From positions 1 to 46,615 of the forward strand of contig SVMS01000014.1 of the NCBI GenBank assembly GCA_015067255.1: a DNA stretch of 46,615 bases. Direction: 5' to 3'. The position numbers and the translations under genes are program-made. Within the stretch, counting starts at the first letter, position 1. Each line of letters starts with the position of its first letter. Source of the stretch: Oscillospiraceae bacterium (GTDB lineage Bacteria > Bacillota > Clostridia > Oscillospirales > SIG519). The notes below the pieces were generated by a model. That model was given only the letters and a program-made list of their open reading frames with translations. It was not told where the DNA came from and did not search any database. Shown in pieces: positions 8,598-16,420 of the stretch.

Positions 8598-10269
8598 AAA
8601 ACAAATTTCACAGGCAATTTTAAATGCTTATTCAAAAGCAGTTGAGAACAACGAGCTTGTTCAATGCGACTGTCTTTGTGAGGTTGAGCTTGAAATTCCC
8701 AAGGAAAGCGGATTTGGTGATTTTGCTACCAATTTTTCAATGAAAAATGCTAAAAATTTGCGTAGCGCTCCCATAAAGATTGCCAATGCAATAGTAAAAT
8801 ATATTGATTTTTCGGACACATATATAGAGCGTGCAGAAGCTGTAAATCCCGGATTTATTAATTTCTTTGTTAAAAATAATTATTACGGCTTTGTGCTTAA
8901 TACTATATTCTCTCATTCTGACAGCTACGGTAAAACACAAACTGAAAATCCTCAAAATATTATGGTTGAATTTGTTTCTGCAAACCCCACAGGTCCTATG
9001 CATATGGGAAATGCAAGAGGCGGCGCTTTAGGTGACTGTCTTGCTGAAATTCTCTTATGGTGCGGAAATGACGTAACCCGTGAATTTTATGCAAACGATG
9101 CTGGCAATCAGATAATGAAATATTTTCACTCTCTTAAGGCACGTTATTATGCCCTTGCTCTTAATGATGAAAACTACCCCTTCCCCGAGGACGGATATCA
9201 GGGTGATGATGTTAAAGAACACGCAAAGGCTTATTTTGAAAAGTACGGCGATAAATATCTCAACGTAGATGACGACACCTTTTTCAATGAGCTTTTAATG
9301 CCCGCTATAAGAGCAAATATGGCTCGCATTAAAACAGACCTTGAAACCTACCGCATAAATTATGACGTTTGGTTTAATGAAAGCACTCTTCACGAAAGCA
9401 ATCAGGTTAAAGAGGTTGTTGCTCTTTTAGAAAAAAGCGGATACACTTATGAGTCTGACGGAGCTCTTTGGCTTAAATCTACTGAATTCGGTCTTGAAAA
9501 AGACGATGTTCTTATGCGTGCAAACGGCATATTTACCTATTTTGCGGCTGATATAGCATATCATTATAACAAGTTTATAACCCGTGGTTTTGACAGGGTA
9601 ATTGACGTTTGGGGCGCTGACCATCACGGTCACGTGGCTCGTTTAAAGGGTGCTATGAGCGCTTTAGGTATTGACAGTGAGCGTTTGGATATTATTCTTA
9701 TGCAGCTTGTTCGCCTTGTTTCTGAAGGTAAGCCTGTTAAAATGTCCAAGCGTACAGGTAAAGCCATTACCCTTGCAGATTTATTGGCAGAAACCTCTGT
9801 TGATGCTGCCCGCTTCTTCTTTAATATGAGAGCTCCCGACAGTCATTTTGACTTTGACCTTGACCTTGCTGTTGCTGAATCAAGTCAAAACCCCGTATAC
9901 TACGTTCAGTATGCTCACGCACGTATTTGCAGTATTATCCGTTTACTTAATTCTGAAGATAAAAAGCTTGAAAGCATTGAAAACATTGATACTTCTTTGC
10001 TCTGCGCTCAAGAAGAAAAAGAGCTTATTACAATTCTTTCACAGCTTCCTCAAATTATTTGTAACGCTGCAAGAGATTATAATCCTGCATTACTTACAGG
10101 ATATGCTGCTGATATCGCAAGCGCTTTCCATAAATTCTATAATGCTTGCAGAGTTAACTGTGATGACCAAAAGCTTTTACAGGCAAGACTTCTTCTTTGC
10201 GTATGTACTGCTCAGGTATTAAGGAACACTCTCACCATTTTAAAAATATCAGCACCTGAGAAAATGTAA
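8560..10269 (+). CDS. argS: Arginyl-tRNA synthetase
   Basis: A cytoplasmic class I synthetase of 569 residues that charges tRNA-Arg. The N-terminal additional domain spans about residues 1-110. The HIGH-type motif is HMGN (148-151) within ANPTGPMHMGNARGG, and the KMSKRTGK motif lies near residue 398. The DALR anticodon-binding domain at the C-terminus contains QYAHARICSI. The ATG at 8560 lies 38 bases inside DUF1934 and has AAGGAG (8546-8551) upstream. No T-box leader precedes this gene; regulation appears to come with the operon. Confidence 0.97.
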   Translation: MLKKTINPIEVVKKQISQAILNAYSKAVENNELVQCDCLCEVELEIPKESGFGDFATNFSMKNAKNLRSAPIKIANAIVKYIDFSDTYIERAEAVNPGFINFFVKNNYYGFVLNTIFSHSDSYGKTQTENPQNIMVEFVSANPTGPMHMGNARGGALGDCLAEILLWCGNDVTREFYANDAGNQIMKYFHSLKARYYALALNDENYPFPEDGYQGDDVKEHAKAYFEKYGDKYLNVDDDTFFNELLMPAIRANMARIKTDLETYRINYDVWFNESTLHESNQVKEVVALLEKSGYTYESDGALWLKSTEFGLEKDDVLMRANGIFTYFAADIAYHYNKFITRGFDRVIDVWGADHHGHVARLKGAMSALGIDSERLDIILMQLVRLVSEGKPVKMSKRTGKAITLADLLAETSVDAARFFFNMRAPDSHFDFDLDLAVAESSQNPVYYVQYAHARICSIIRLLNSEDKKLESIENIDTSLLCAQEEKELITILSQLPQIICNAARDYNPALLTGYAADIASAFHKFYNACRVNCDDQKLLQARLLLCVCTAQVLRNTLTILKISAPEKM

Positions 10270-10300
10270 TTTATTTTTCAACGAAAGGAGCTTCGCTATT

Positions 10301-11530
10301 ATGAATATTTTTTCTTTTGGAAATCTCCCTGTTATTCTCGACGGAGCTACCGGAACAGAGCTTATTAAAAGAGGCTTACATCAGGGCGTTTGTGTTGAGA
10401 AATGGATTATTGATAACGAAAGCACTATTACTGATGTTCAAAAAAATTATTTTTCTTCCGGTTCTGATTGTGTATATGCCGCTACATTTGGAGCAAATAG
10501 AGCTGCTTTAAAAAAATATTCTCTCGAAAACAGCGTTGAAGACATCAATTTAAAGCTTGTTAGTCTTTCAAAAAGCGTTTCAGATAAACTGCTTATAGGC
10601 GGAGATCTTTCCCCTACCGGTAAAATGCTTTTACCTTACGGGGATACTGAGCTTGAAGAAATGATAGATATTTATCGTCAGCAAGCTAAGGCTCTTGAAA
10701 AAGCAAATGTAGATTTTTTTGCTATTGAAACAATGATGAGTCTTGCCGAAGCGCGTGCCGCTGTTATTGCTGTTAAAGAGGTTTCAGATAAGCCTATTAT
10801 TGTTACAATGACGGTAGAGGCAAGCGGAAAAACTATGAACGGCAACAGCGTTTTAGCCTGTCTTTGTACTTTACAGGAAATGGGCATTTCTGCTTTTGGG
10901 CTTAACTGTTCTGTTTCTCCACAGCAAATACTTGATTTGCTTATTGAAGCTTCTCCCTATGCAAAAATTCCTCTTATTGCAAAACCCAATGCAGGAGTTC
11001 CTACTGCTGACGGACAAACTAAACAGCTTTCTCCCGACGATTTTGCTGATTTTGCAAAAAAAGCTATCCAAAACGGAATAGGTATTTTGGGTGGTTGTTG
11101 CGGTACTTCTCCCGACCATATAAAAGCTATTAAGAATACTGTTTCTTCTCTTGAATATAAAAGACCTATCTTAGATAGCACTGCACAAATTATTTTAACA
11201 ACGCAAAAAAGCGCCTTTTTCCTTTCTGAAGATTTTAACAAAAGTGAAATCTTCAAGTGTACTGACGACCTCCCCGAAAACATTCTTGATGCCGAGGACG
11301 ACGGCTGCGATGTTTTCTGTGTTGAAATCAATTCTCAGGAAGATATTGAAATTTTCGAGTCCTATTCCTATATGTTTAATTTGCCTGTTTATATAATTAC
11401 AGACAGTATTGAGCTTCTTGAAAAGGTTGCACAGGGCTTTTGCGGACGTATTATGGTTGAAAGCAACGACAGCCTTGATGCTGTAAAGCTTGAAGCCTTA
11501 ACTCAAAAATACGGAATAATTGTTTTCTAA
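10301..11530 (+). CDS. Homocysteine S-methyltransferase-family protein with an extra C-terminal domain
   Basis: The first 285 residues form the zinc-dependent methyltransferase barrel seen in MetH module 1, BHMT and MmuM. They include LDGATGTEL near residue 13, GLNCS with C203, and GGCCGTSP with C266 and C267, which complete the three-cysteine zinc site. Such enzymes transfer a methyl group to homocysteine. The C-terminal 120 residues are not a cobalamin domain and are not clearly a full pterin-binding domain; they read as an alpha/beta fragment (CVEINSQEDIEIF, LPVYIITDS) and may be a shortened pterin-binding barrel. Without a methyl carrier module here, the methyl donor cannot be named. Its stop codon overlaps that of the convergent spmB by four bases. 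Confidence 0.85.
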   Translation: MNIFSFGNLPVILDGATGTELIKRGLHQGVCVEKWIIDNESTITDVQKNYFSSGSDCVYAATFGANRAALKKYSLENSVEDINLKLVSLSKSVSDKLLIGGDLSPTGKMLLPYGDTELEEMIDIYRQQAKALEKANVDFFAIETMMSLAEARAAVIAVKEVSDKPIIVTMTVEASGKTMNGNSVLACLCTLQEMGISAFGLNCSVSPQQILDLLIEASPYAKIPLIAKPNAGVPTADGQTKQLSPDDFADFAKKAIQNGIGILGGCCGTSPDHIKAIKNTVSSLEYKRPILDSTAQIILTTQKSAFFLSEDFNKSEIFKCTDDLPENILDAEDDGCDVFCVEINSQEDIEIFESYSYMFNLPVYIITDSIELLEKVAQGFCGRIMVESNDSLDAVKLEALTQKYGIIVF

Positions 11531-12036
11531 AAAACAATATTAGTTGCTATTGAAGCAAAAATTACCGACATAATATCGCAGGTAAGAGCAATAATCATTG
11601 CCTTACCTGTTTTTTTTATTGCGGCGGCACTACCGTAAACTGACATTGTATAAAGAGTTGTTTCGTTTGAGCTTGTCATTACTGCGGCAAGTCTTCCTAT
11701 GTATGTATCGGGTTTATATTTCTCTATAAGCTGAGTAAACAAGACCAAAGAACCGCTGCCCGAAATAGGACGCATTAAAACCAAAGGAGAAACCTCTGAA
11801 GGTATATTTATAATTTTAGCTAAGGGCTTAAACAAATATACAAACAAGTCCATAGCTCCAGATGCTTTAAAAACACTTATTGATAAAAAAATACATATGA
11901 GTATAGGTAACAGTGAAACAGCAGTCTTTATTCCCTCTTTAGCTCCTACAGTAAACTCATTTACTATATCTATTTTTTTTAACAAAGCCACAATAAAAAC
12001 AAAACCTATTATACAAGGCACAATATATGAATACAT
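11527..12036 (-). CDS. spmB: Spore maturation protein B
   Basis: A membrane protein of 169 residues with several hydrophobic segments and the nucleoside-recognition (Gate) domain pattern, including RPISGSGSLVLF near residue 90 and TSSNETTLYTMSVYGSAAAIKKTG near 121-144. SpmB acts with SpmA in spore core dehydration and heat resistance in Bacillus, so its presence supports an endospore former. GGTGATG upstream serves as ribosome site and overlaps the spmA stop codon. The gene converges on the methyltransferase gene with no intervening space for a terminator. Confidence 0.94.
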   Translation of the reverse strand: MYSYIVPCIIGFVFIVALLKKIDIVNEFTVGAKEGIKTAVSLLPILICIFLSISVFKASGAMDLFVYLFKPLAKIINIPSEVSPLVLMRPISGSGSLVLFTQLIEKYKPDTYIGRLAAVMTSSNETTLYTMSVYGSAAAIKKTGKAMIIALTCDIMSVIFASIATNIVF

Positions 12037-12042
12037 AATACA

Positions 12043-12609
12043 TCACCGTCTTATTTTAAGTTTGCAAAGAAATATTCCCAAAAGCAAGCTTAACAATGAT
12101 GCTATCCACACGGCAGGAACTATATCAAAGGCGCTTTTACAGCCTGCTCCGCTTCTTATTGCCGCAACGGTTGTAGGAATAAGCTGAAGAGAAGCGCTGT
12201 TTATAACAAGGAGCATAGTTGTATTATCTGTCAAATTCTTTTTATCCTCTTTTACAAGCTCCTTTGCGGCACTTATTCCTGACGGAGTTGCGGCGTTGGA
12301 TAGTCCCAGTAAATTTGCAGTTATATTAAGTGCTAAATACTTTTCGGCATCTGAGCCCTTATCAAGCTTTTTAAAAACAAGTCTTATTACAGGACTTAGC
12401 AATTTTGCCAATGCATCTGTTAATTTACAGGCTTTTGCAACATTCATTACCCCCGACCACAAAGCTATCATACAGCCCATATTAACAGTAAGCTCCAAAG
12501 CACTTTTTGAGCTTGACATCATATCGTTTAAGACAGTATCTATACATCCGTTTATGCATCCAAACACAATTCCTAAAACAAGCAATATTCCTAATATAAC
12601 AGACAACAT
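12043..12609 (-). CDS. spmA: Spore maturation protein A
   Basis: A membrane protein of 188 residues, partner of SpmB and translated just ahead of it. Recognisable parts are the N-terminal hydrophobic segment, MIALWSGVMNVAKACKLTD near residue 48, and NLLGLSNAATPSGISAAKEL near residue 100, typical of SpmA. Both proteins share the Gate domain and probably form a complex in the forespore membranes. AAAGGCGG lies upstream of the ATG. The divergent spacer to the AbrB-like gene (12610-12720) must contain its promoter; no clear sigma-E or sigma-G consensus was recognised there. Confidence 0.94.
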   Translation of the reverse strand: MLSVILGILLVLGIVFGCINGCIDTVLNDMMSSSKSALELTVNMGCMIALWSGVMNVAKACKLTDALAKLLSPVIRLVFKKLDKGSDAEKYLALNITANLLGLSNAATPSGISAAKELVKEDKKNLTDNTTMLLVINSASLQLIPTTVAAIRSGAGCKSAFDIVPAVWIASLLSLLLGIFLCKLKIRR

Positions 12610-12672
12610 AAAAATATTCCGCCTTTATATTTCAAAAAATTAATAATTTATACATATTTTGACATTTTTTTG

Positions 12673-12681
12673 TGTTATAAT
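12673..12681 (+). promoter_or_regulatory. Extended -10 promoter of the AbrB-like gene
   Basis: TGTTATAAT gives a perfect -10 hexamer (12676-12681) with an upstream TG dinucleotide. A TTGACA at 12659-12664 is only 11 bases away, too near for a standard -35, so this is read as an extended -10 promoter. Transcription would start near 12688, 33 bases before the TTG start codon. Confidence 0.5.
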
Positions 12682-12720
12682 AATTACAATAATTAAGTAT
12701 ATAAATTGGGGGTATAAATA

Positions 12721-12960
12721 TTGAAAGCAACAGGAATAGTAAGAAATCTTGACGAATTGGGAAGGATTGTTCTTCCGATTGAATTACGTCGTACTCTGGA
12801 CATAGACAAATCTCCCATTGAAATTTTTTTGGACGATGACGGTTCCATTATTTTACGCAAATACAACCCCTGCTGTGTTTTTTGCGGTGAGTCTGCCAAC
12901 GTTTCCAATTTCAAAGGAAAAATGGTTTGCCGAAGCTGTAAAATGGAATTATCCAGATAA
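12721..12960 (+). CDS. AbrB/SpoVT-type DNA-binding protein with a CxxC-CxxC tail
   Basis: The protein has 79 residues. Residues 1-47 form an AbrB-type swapped-hairpin DNA-binding domain (GIVRNLDELGRIVLPIELRR, then SIILRKY), a class of transition-state or sporulation regulator. The C-terminal third has CVFC and CRSC pairs, separated by 15 residues, that probably bind zinc. It begins with TTG, preceded by GGGGGT at 12708-12713. It is transcribed alone, with its own promoter and a terminator at 12972. The neighbouring divergent spmAB genes make a sporulation-linked role tempting, but target genes cannot be read from the sequence. Confidence 0.88.
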   Translation: MKATGIVRNLDELGRIVLPIELRRTLDIDKSPIEIFLDDDGSIILRKYNPCCVFCGESANVSNFKGKMVCRSCKMELSR

Positions 12961-12971
12961 ATTTTACAAAG

Positions 12972-13006
12972 CTCTCATTTTGGTACTCCCAAATGAGAGT
13001 TTTTTC
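12972..13006 (+). terminator. Rho-independent terminator after the AbrB-like gene
   Basis: CTCTCATTT (12972-12980) pairs perfectly with AAATGAGAG (12991-12999), followed directly by a run of seven T. It lies 11 bases after the stop codon and isolates the gene from metG. Confidence 0.9.
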
Positions 13007-13016
13007 TTTAAAACTA

Positions 13017-13045
13017 TTGATTTCTTTTGCCTTTTAACATATAAT
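13017..13045 (+). promoter_or_regulatory. Sigma-A-type promoter of metG
   Basis: TTGATT at 13017-13022 and TATAAT at 13040-13045 are separated by 17 bases. Transcription should begin near 13052, leaving a leader of about 84 bases that contains a 6-bp inverted repeat (TACGGC/GCCGTA near 13099-13122) just before the AAAGG ribosome site. There is no room for, or sign of, a T-box. Confidence 0.7.
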
Positions 13046-13135
13046 AAAATATATGCTTTATTTACAAAATAATTCCTTTTTTCAATACTATGAAAGGATA
13101 CGGCTTTTAATTTCCCGCCGTAAAGGTAACTCAAA

Positions 13136-15061
13136 ATGAAGGAAAAATTTTATATTACTACCGCTATTGCCTACACCTCTCGTATTCCCCACATTGGAAA
13201 TACTTATGAGGCAATTCTTGCGGATTCAATAGCAAGATATAAAAGAATGACAGGCTACGATGTTTATTTTCTTACAGGTACAGACGAGCACGGTCAAAAA
13301 ATTCAGAAACAGGCACTTGAGGAAGGCATTACTCCTCAGGAGCACGTTGATAATATTGCGGGTGAAATCCGTAAAATATGGGATTTAATGAACGTAAGCT
13401 ATGACGGCTTTATCCGTACTACTGACCCTAAGCACGTAAAGGCTGTTCAAAAAATATTTAAGAAGCTTTATGACCAGGGCGACATTTATAAAAACAGCTA
13501 TGACGGACTGTATTGTACTCCTTGTGAGTCCTTCTTTACAGAAACTCAGGCTCCAGACGGTGTTTGTCCCGAATGCGGAGCAAAGCTTGAGCATACAAGC
13601 GAAGAGGCTTATTTCTTTAAGCTTTCAAATTATACTGACAGACTTAAAAAATATATTGAGGACAATCCCGATTTTATTCAGCCCCCTGCCCGTAAAAACG
13701 AGATGCTTAACAACTTTATAAATGCAGGTCTTTCCGATTTATGCGTTTCAAGAACTGCTTTCGACTGGGGCGTTCCCGTTACTTTTGACGATAAACACGT
13801 TATATACGTATGGATTGATGCTCTTTCCAACTACATCACAGCTCTTGATTTTGATATAGACGGTAACAACGGAGAGCTTTACAACAAATATTGGCCTGCA
13901 GACGTACATCTTATAGGAAAGGATATTCTTCGTTTCCACACTATTTACTGGCCTATTATGCTTATGGCTTTAGGTCTTCCCCTACCTAAGCAGGTTTTTG
14001 GTCATCCATGGCTTCTTTCTGGTAACGATAAGATGTCAAAATCAAAGGGAAACGTTATTTACGCTTCCGATTTAGTTGAATATTTCGGCGTTGATGCAGT
14101 ACGTTATTATGTACTTCACGAGATGCCTTTTGCACAGGACGGTACATTTACCTACGAGCTTATTATTGAAAGATACAATTCCGATTTGGCAAATATTCTT
14201 GGAAATCTTGTCAACAGAACACTTGCTATGGTTTCAAAATATTTTGACGGAATTATTCCTACTCCTAACACATACAATGAGCTTGACAATGATTTAAAGA
14301 ATACCGCTATAAATGCTGTTAGTGCCGTAGAAAGCAAGATGAACGAGCTCAAGGTTGCTGACAGTCTTGATGAAATTTGGGCATTACTCCGCCGTTCAAA
14401 CAAATATATTGACGAAACTGCTCCCTGGATTTTAGCTAAAAGCGATGAAGGTCGTGAAACCTTAAAAACTGTTCTCTATAATCTTATGGAATCTATAAGA
14501 TTTGCGGCAATTTTAATGGCTCCCTATCTTCCCGAAACCTCTCAGACAATTTTAAATCAATTAGCTACAGACAAAACAAGCTACGAAACACTTACCTTCG
14601 GTGCTCTTGAAAGCGGTAAGGCTATCGGCGAATTTTCACCTATATTCAACCGTTTAGACGAAAAACTGAAGCTTGAAGAAATTGCAAAGCATATTGAAGA
14701 CAAATATCCTCAAGCGCCAAAGGCCGCTCCTTTTGAGCCCGAAATTACTTTTGAAGATTTTATGAAAACAGATTTAAGAGCAGCAAAGATTTTAGAATGT
14801 GAAAAAATCAAAAAAAGTGAAAAGCTTTTGAAGCTTATCGTTGATGACGGTATCGGTAAACGTCAGATTGTTTCGGGAATAGCTAAATTCTACACTCCTG
14901 AACAGCTTATCGGTAAAACTGTTGCCATTGTTGCGAACTTAAAACCTGTCAAGCTTTGCGGTGTTGAAAGCTGCGGAATGATTATTGCCGCTGATAAAGG
15001 AGACGACGTTTGCGTTTTGTTCCTTGACGACAGTATTCCTGCAGGCTCTAAAATACGATAA
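13136..15061 (+). CDS. metG: Methionyl-tRNA synthetase
   Basis: This 641-residue class I synthetase charges initiator and elongator tRNA-Met. The HIGH motif is PHIGN (18-22), the zinc knuckle has C127, C130, C144 and C147, and KMSKSKGN lies near residue 300. Residues from about 535 to the end form an EMAP/Trbp111-type tRNA-binding domain (FMKTDLRAAKILECE, then QIVSGIAKFY), a common C-terminal fusion that also drives dimerisation. Its leader begins at the promoter near 13017. tatD follows 41 bases downstream and is likely cotranscribed, the same order as in other Firmicutes. Confidence 0.98.
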   Translation: MKEKFYITTAIAYTSRIPHIGNTYEAILADSIARYKRMTGYDVYFLTGTDEHGQKIQKQALEEGITPQEHVDNIAGEIRKIWDLMNVSYDGFIRTTDPKHVKAVQKIFKKLYDQGDIYKNSYDGLYCTPCESFFTETQAPDGVCPECGAKLEHTSEEAYFFKLSNYTDRLKKYIEDNPDFIQPPARKNEMLNNFINAGLSDLCVSRTAFDWGVPVTFDDKHVIYVWIDALSNYITALDFDIDGNNGELYNKYWPADVHLIGKDILRFHTIYWPIMLMALGLPLPKQVFGHPWLLSGNDKMSKSKGNVIYASDLVEYFGVDAVRYYVLHEMPFAQDGTFTYELIIERYNSDLANILGNLVNRTLAMVSKYFDGIIPTPNTYNELDNDLKNTAINAVSAVESKMNELKVADSLDEIWALLRRSNKYIDETAPWILAKSDEGRETLKTVLYNLMESIRFAAILMAPYLPETSQTILNQLATDKTSYETLTFGALESGKAIGEFSPIFNRLDEKLKLEEIAKHIEDKYPQAPKAAPFEPEITFEDFMKTDLRAAKILECEKIKKSEKLLKLIVDDGIGKRQIVSGIAKFYTPEQLIGKTVAIVANLKPVKLCGVESCGMIIAADKGDDVCVLFLDDSIPAGSKIR

Positions 15062-15062
15062 T

Positions 15063-15105
15063 AAGGTGGGACAACAGCATAAATTAAATTTATGCTTTAA
15101 AAATG
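15063..15105 (+). promoter_or_regulatory. Ribosome site separated from the tatD start by a hairpin
   Basis: AAGGTGGG at 15063-15070 lies 32 bases before the tatD ATG (15103), too far in linear sequence. Between them is a perfect palindrome (15076-15096): AGCATAAA pairs with TTTATGCT around a five-base loop. If folded, the effective distance becomes about 11 bases. No other start codon fits, because the metal-binding motif begins at residue 4 and a stop codon lies just upstream in frame. Confidence 0.5.
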
Positions 15106-15864
15106 TTTTTTGATACTCATGCGCATCTTGACGATGCCCGTTTTGACGAGGACCGTGAAGCACTTATACAGTCCTTTAAAGAAAATAAAATAGACCTTGT
15201 TTTAAACATAGGTTCAACTCTTGAAAACTCTTTTGAAGGTGTTGAGCTTTCCAAAAAATATGACAATATTTATTCTGCTGCAGGTATTCACCCCGAAGGA
15301 ATACTTGATTTACCCAAAAACTATTTAGATGATTTGGAAAAGCTTTTTGAAAACAAGAAAACAGTAGCTGTGGGAGAAATCGGTCTTGACTATCATTATG
15401 ACACTCCCAAGGATATTCAAAAGCGCTATTTTACAGAACAGCTCACTTTTGCCAATCGTTTAAAGAAGCCTGTTATTATTCATGACAGAGATGCGCACGC
15501 TGACTGTCTTGAAATAATCAAGGCAAATTTACCCGAAAAATTTGTATTTCACTGTTACTCGGGTAGTGTTGAATTTGCAAGAGAAATACTTAACTTAGGC
15601 GGTTACATTTCCTTTACGGGCGTTATTACCTTTAAAAATGCAAATAAGCTTCCTGAGGTTGCTAAGTTTGTACCTCTTGACAGAATATTTATTGAAACAG
15701 ATTGTCCCTATCTTTCTCCCGAACCCTTCAGAGGTAAAAGAAACTCTCCCTTAAATGTTCCTTTGGTTGCACAAAAAATTGCAGAGCTGAGAAATGAAAG
15801 TGTTGAAAAAATCGCAAGTGTTACAAAGGAAAATGCAATTAAGTTTTTTGGTATAGAGCTTTAA
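15103..15864 (+). CDS. tatD: TatD-family metal-dependent deoxyribonuclease
   Basis: A 253-residue TIM-barrel hydrolase of the TatD family, cytoplasmic, known members of which are 3'-5' exonucleases acting on DNA ends. Metal ligands are visible: H6 and H8 in DTHAHLD, the glutamate in VGEIGLDYH near residue 91, histidines in VIIHDRDAH and FHCYSG, and the aspartate in ETDCPYLSPEP. Length is typical. It follows metG, the usual neighbour in Firmicutes. The start codon is forced by the N-terminal motif even though the ribosome site lies behind a hairpin. Confidence 0.93.
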   Translation: MFFDTHAHLDDARFDEDREALIQSFKENKIDLVLNIGSTLENSFEGVELSKKYDNIYSAAGIHPEGILDLPKNYLDDLEKLFENKKTVAVGEIGLDYHYDTPKDIQKRYFTEQLTFANRLKKPVIIHDRDAHADCLEIIKANLPEKFVFHCYSGSVEFAREILNLGGYISFTGVITFKNANKLPEVAKFVPLDRIFIETDCPYLSPEPFRGKRNSPLNVPLVAQKIAELRNESVEKIASVTKENAIKFFGIEL

Positions 15865-15909
15865 AAAAAAGCTGTCATTTGCTCATTAAGAGTGAATGAC
15901 AGCTTTTTT
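15865..15909. terminator. Bidirectional terminator between tatD and rqcP
   Basis: A 15-bp perfect stem (AAAAAAGCTGTCATT at 15865-15879 with its complement at 15895-15909), extended inward by further pairs, is flanked by A and T runs, so it works for both convergent genes. It begins immediately after the tatD stop codon and ends next to the rqcP stop codon. Confidence 0.93.
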
Positions 15910-15911
15910 GA

Positions 15912-16154
15912 TTATTGAATAATTTCATAGAGATTTGAGGCTTCATTTTTCAAGGTATGCTCTGCTATTTCAAGAACTTTAGCTTTTGTTATTTTACCGG
16001 CAAAATTTATTTCGATTATATCACCGGCCTTTACATCGTAAGAGGCTTTTACAACATTTCCGTTTACGCTTATTCTGCCTGTATCACAGGCCTCATTGGC
16101 AACGGTACGCCTTTTTATAAGTCTTGAAACCTTTAAAAATTTATCTATTCTCAT
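15912..16154 (-). CDS. rqcP: S4-domain RNA-binding protein RqcP (YabO)
   Basis: An 80-residue protein that is almost entirely one S4 RNA-binding domain. The start (MRIDKFLKVSRLIKRR) and the loop GRISVNGNVVKASYDVKAGD closely follow B. subtilis YabO/RqcP, which binds stalled 50S subunits with RqcH during alanine-tail synthesis in ribosome quality control. GAAAGG lies eight bases before the ATG. Just upstream of that site is the hairpin at 16177-16206, so this gene lies immediately downstream of the glycan island on the same strand and could receive read-through if that hairpin were bypassed. Confidence 0.9.
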   Translation of the reverse strand: MRIDKFLKVSRLIKRRTVANEACDTGRISVNGNVVKASYDVKAGDIIEINFAGKITKAKVLEIAEHTLKNEASNLYEIIQ

Positions 16155-16176
16155 AAATTATACCTTTCATAATAGC

Positions 16177-16206
16177 AAAACACTCTGCGACTATGCAGAG
16201 TGTTTT
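16177..16206. terminator. Terminator hairpin at the left edge of the glycan island
   Basis: AAAACACTCTGC (16177-16188) pairs with GCAGAGTGTTTT (16195-16206) around a six-base loop. It would end leftward transcription from the island before rqcP, or attenuate rqcP if the rqcP promoter lies upstream. The same 12-bp stem occurs at 45825-45858. Confidence 0.8.
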
Positions 16207-16295
16207 GTTAATTGTGTTTTGTGTTGCTATAAGTTTAATAAATATGAGAGCGAAAGTTTTTGTTGTTTTCGTTCAGATAGATATTGTCTTATAAC

Positions 16296-16323
16296 ATATA
16301 ATAGCTCTGCAAAGCTATTATAT
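16296..16323. other. AT-rich hairpin between the island and rqcP
   Basis: ATATAATAGCT (16296-16306) is perfectly complementary to AGCTATTATAT (16313-16323) with a six-base loop CTGCAA. It lies in the 266-base gap between the last island gene and rqcP. It lacks a T tract, so it is not a typical terminator. It might be an RNA-processing structure, an operator or chance. Nothing else coding is seen in this gap. Confidence 0.5.
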
Positions 16324-16420
16324 CACGCAGCTTAAAATTTGTAAATATATTTTTAAGTCTGTTTTATGTTGCAGCTCATCGAATTTCAAAATGTCAACTT
16401 AGCTAAAAAGCTCTTTTTAT

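Noticed and set aside
12659-12681. TTGACA plus TATAAT as a standard promoter
   Set aside because: The spacer is only 11 bases; the TATAAT with its TG is better read as an extended -10 element.
13090-13110. Six-codon upstream open frame in the metG leader
   Set aside because: No ribosome site precedes it, and it is easily explained by chance in a leader of this length.
15063-15078. GGTGGGAC sequence resembling the T-box core downstream of metG
   Set aside because: The required upstream leader would have to lie inside the metG coding sequence, and the rest of the core (CCGCG) is missing.
16169-16177. TGCTATTAT (minus strand) as an extended -10 promoter for rqcP
   Set aside because: Transcription would start downstream of the rqcP ribosome site, so it could not produce a translatable message.
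16296-16323. A tRNA or small stable RNA gene in the island-rqcP gap
   Set aside because: Only one simple hairpin is visible; no cloverleaf or known RNA motif could be traced.
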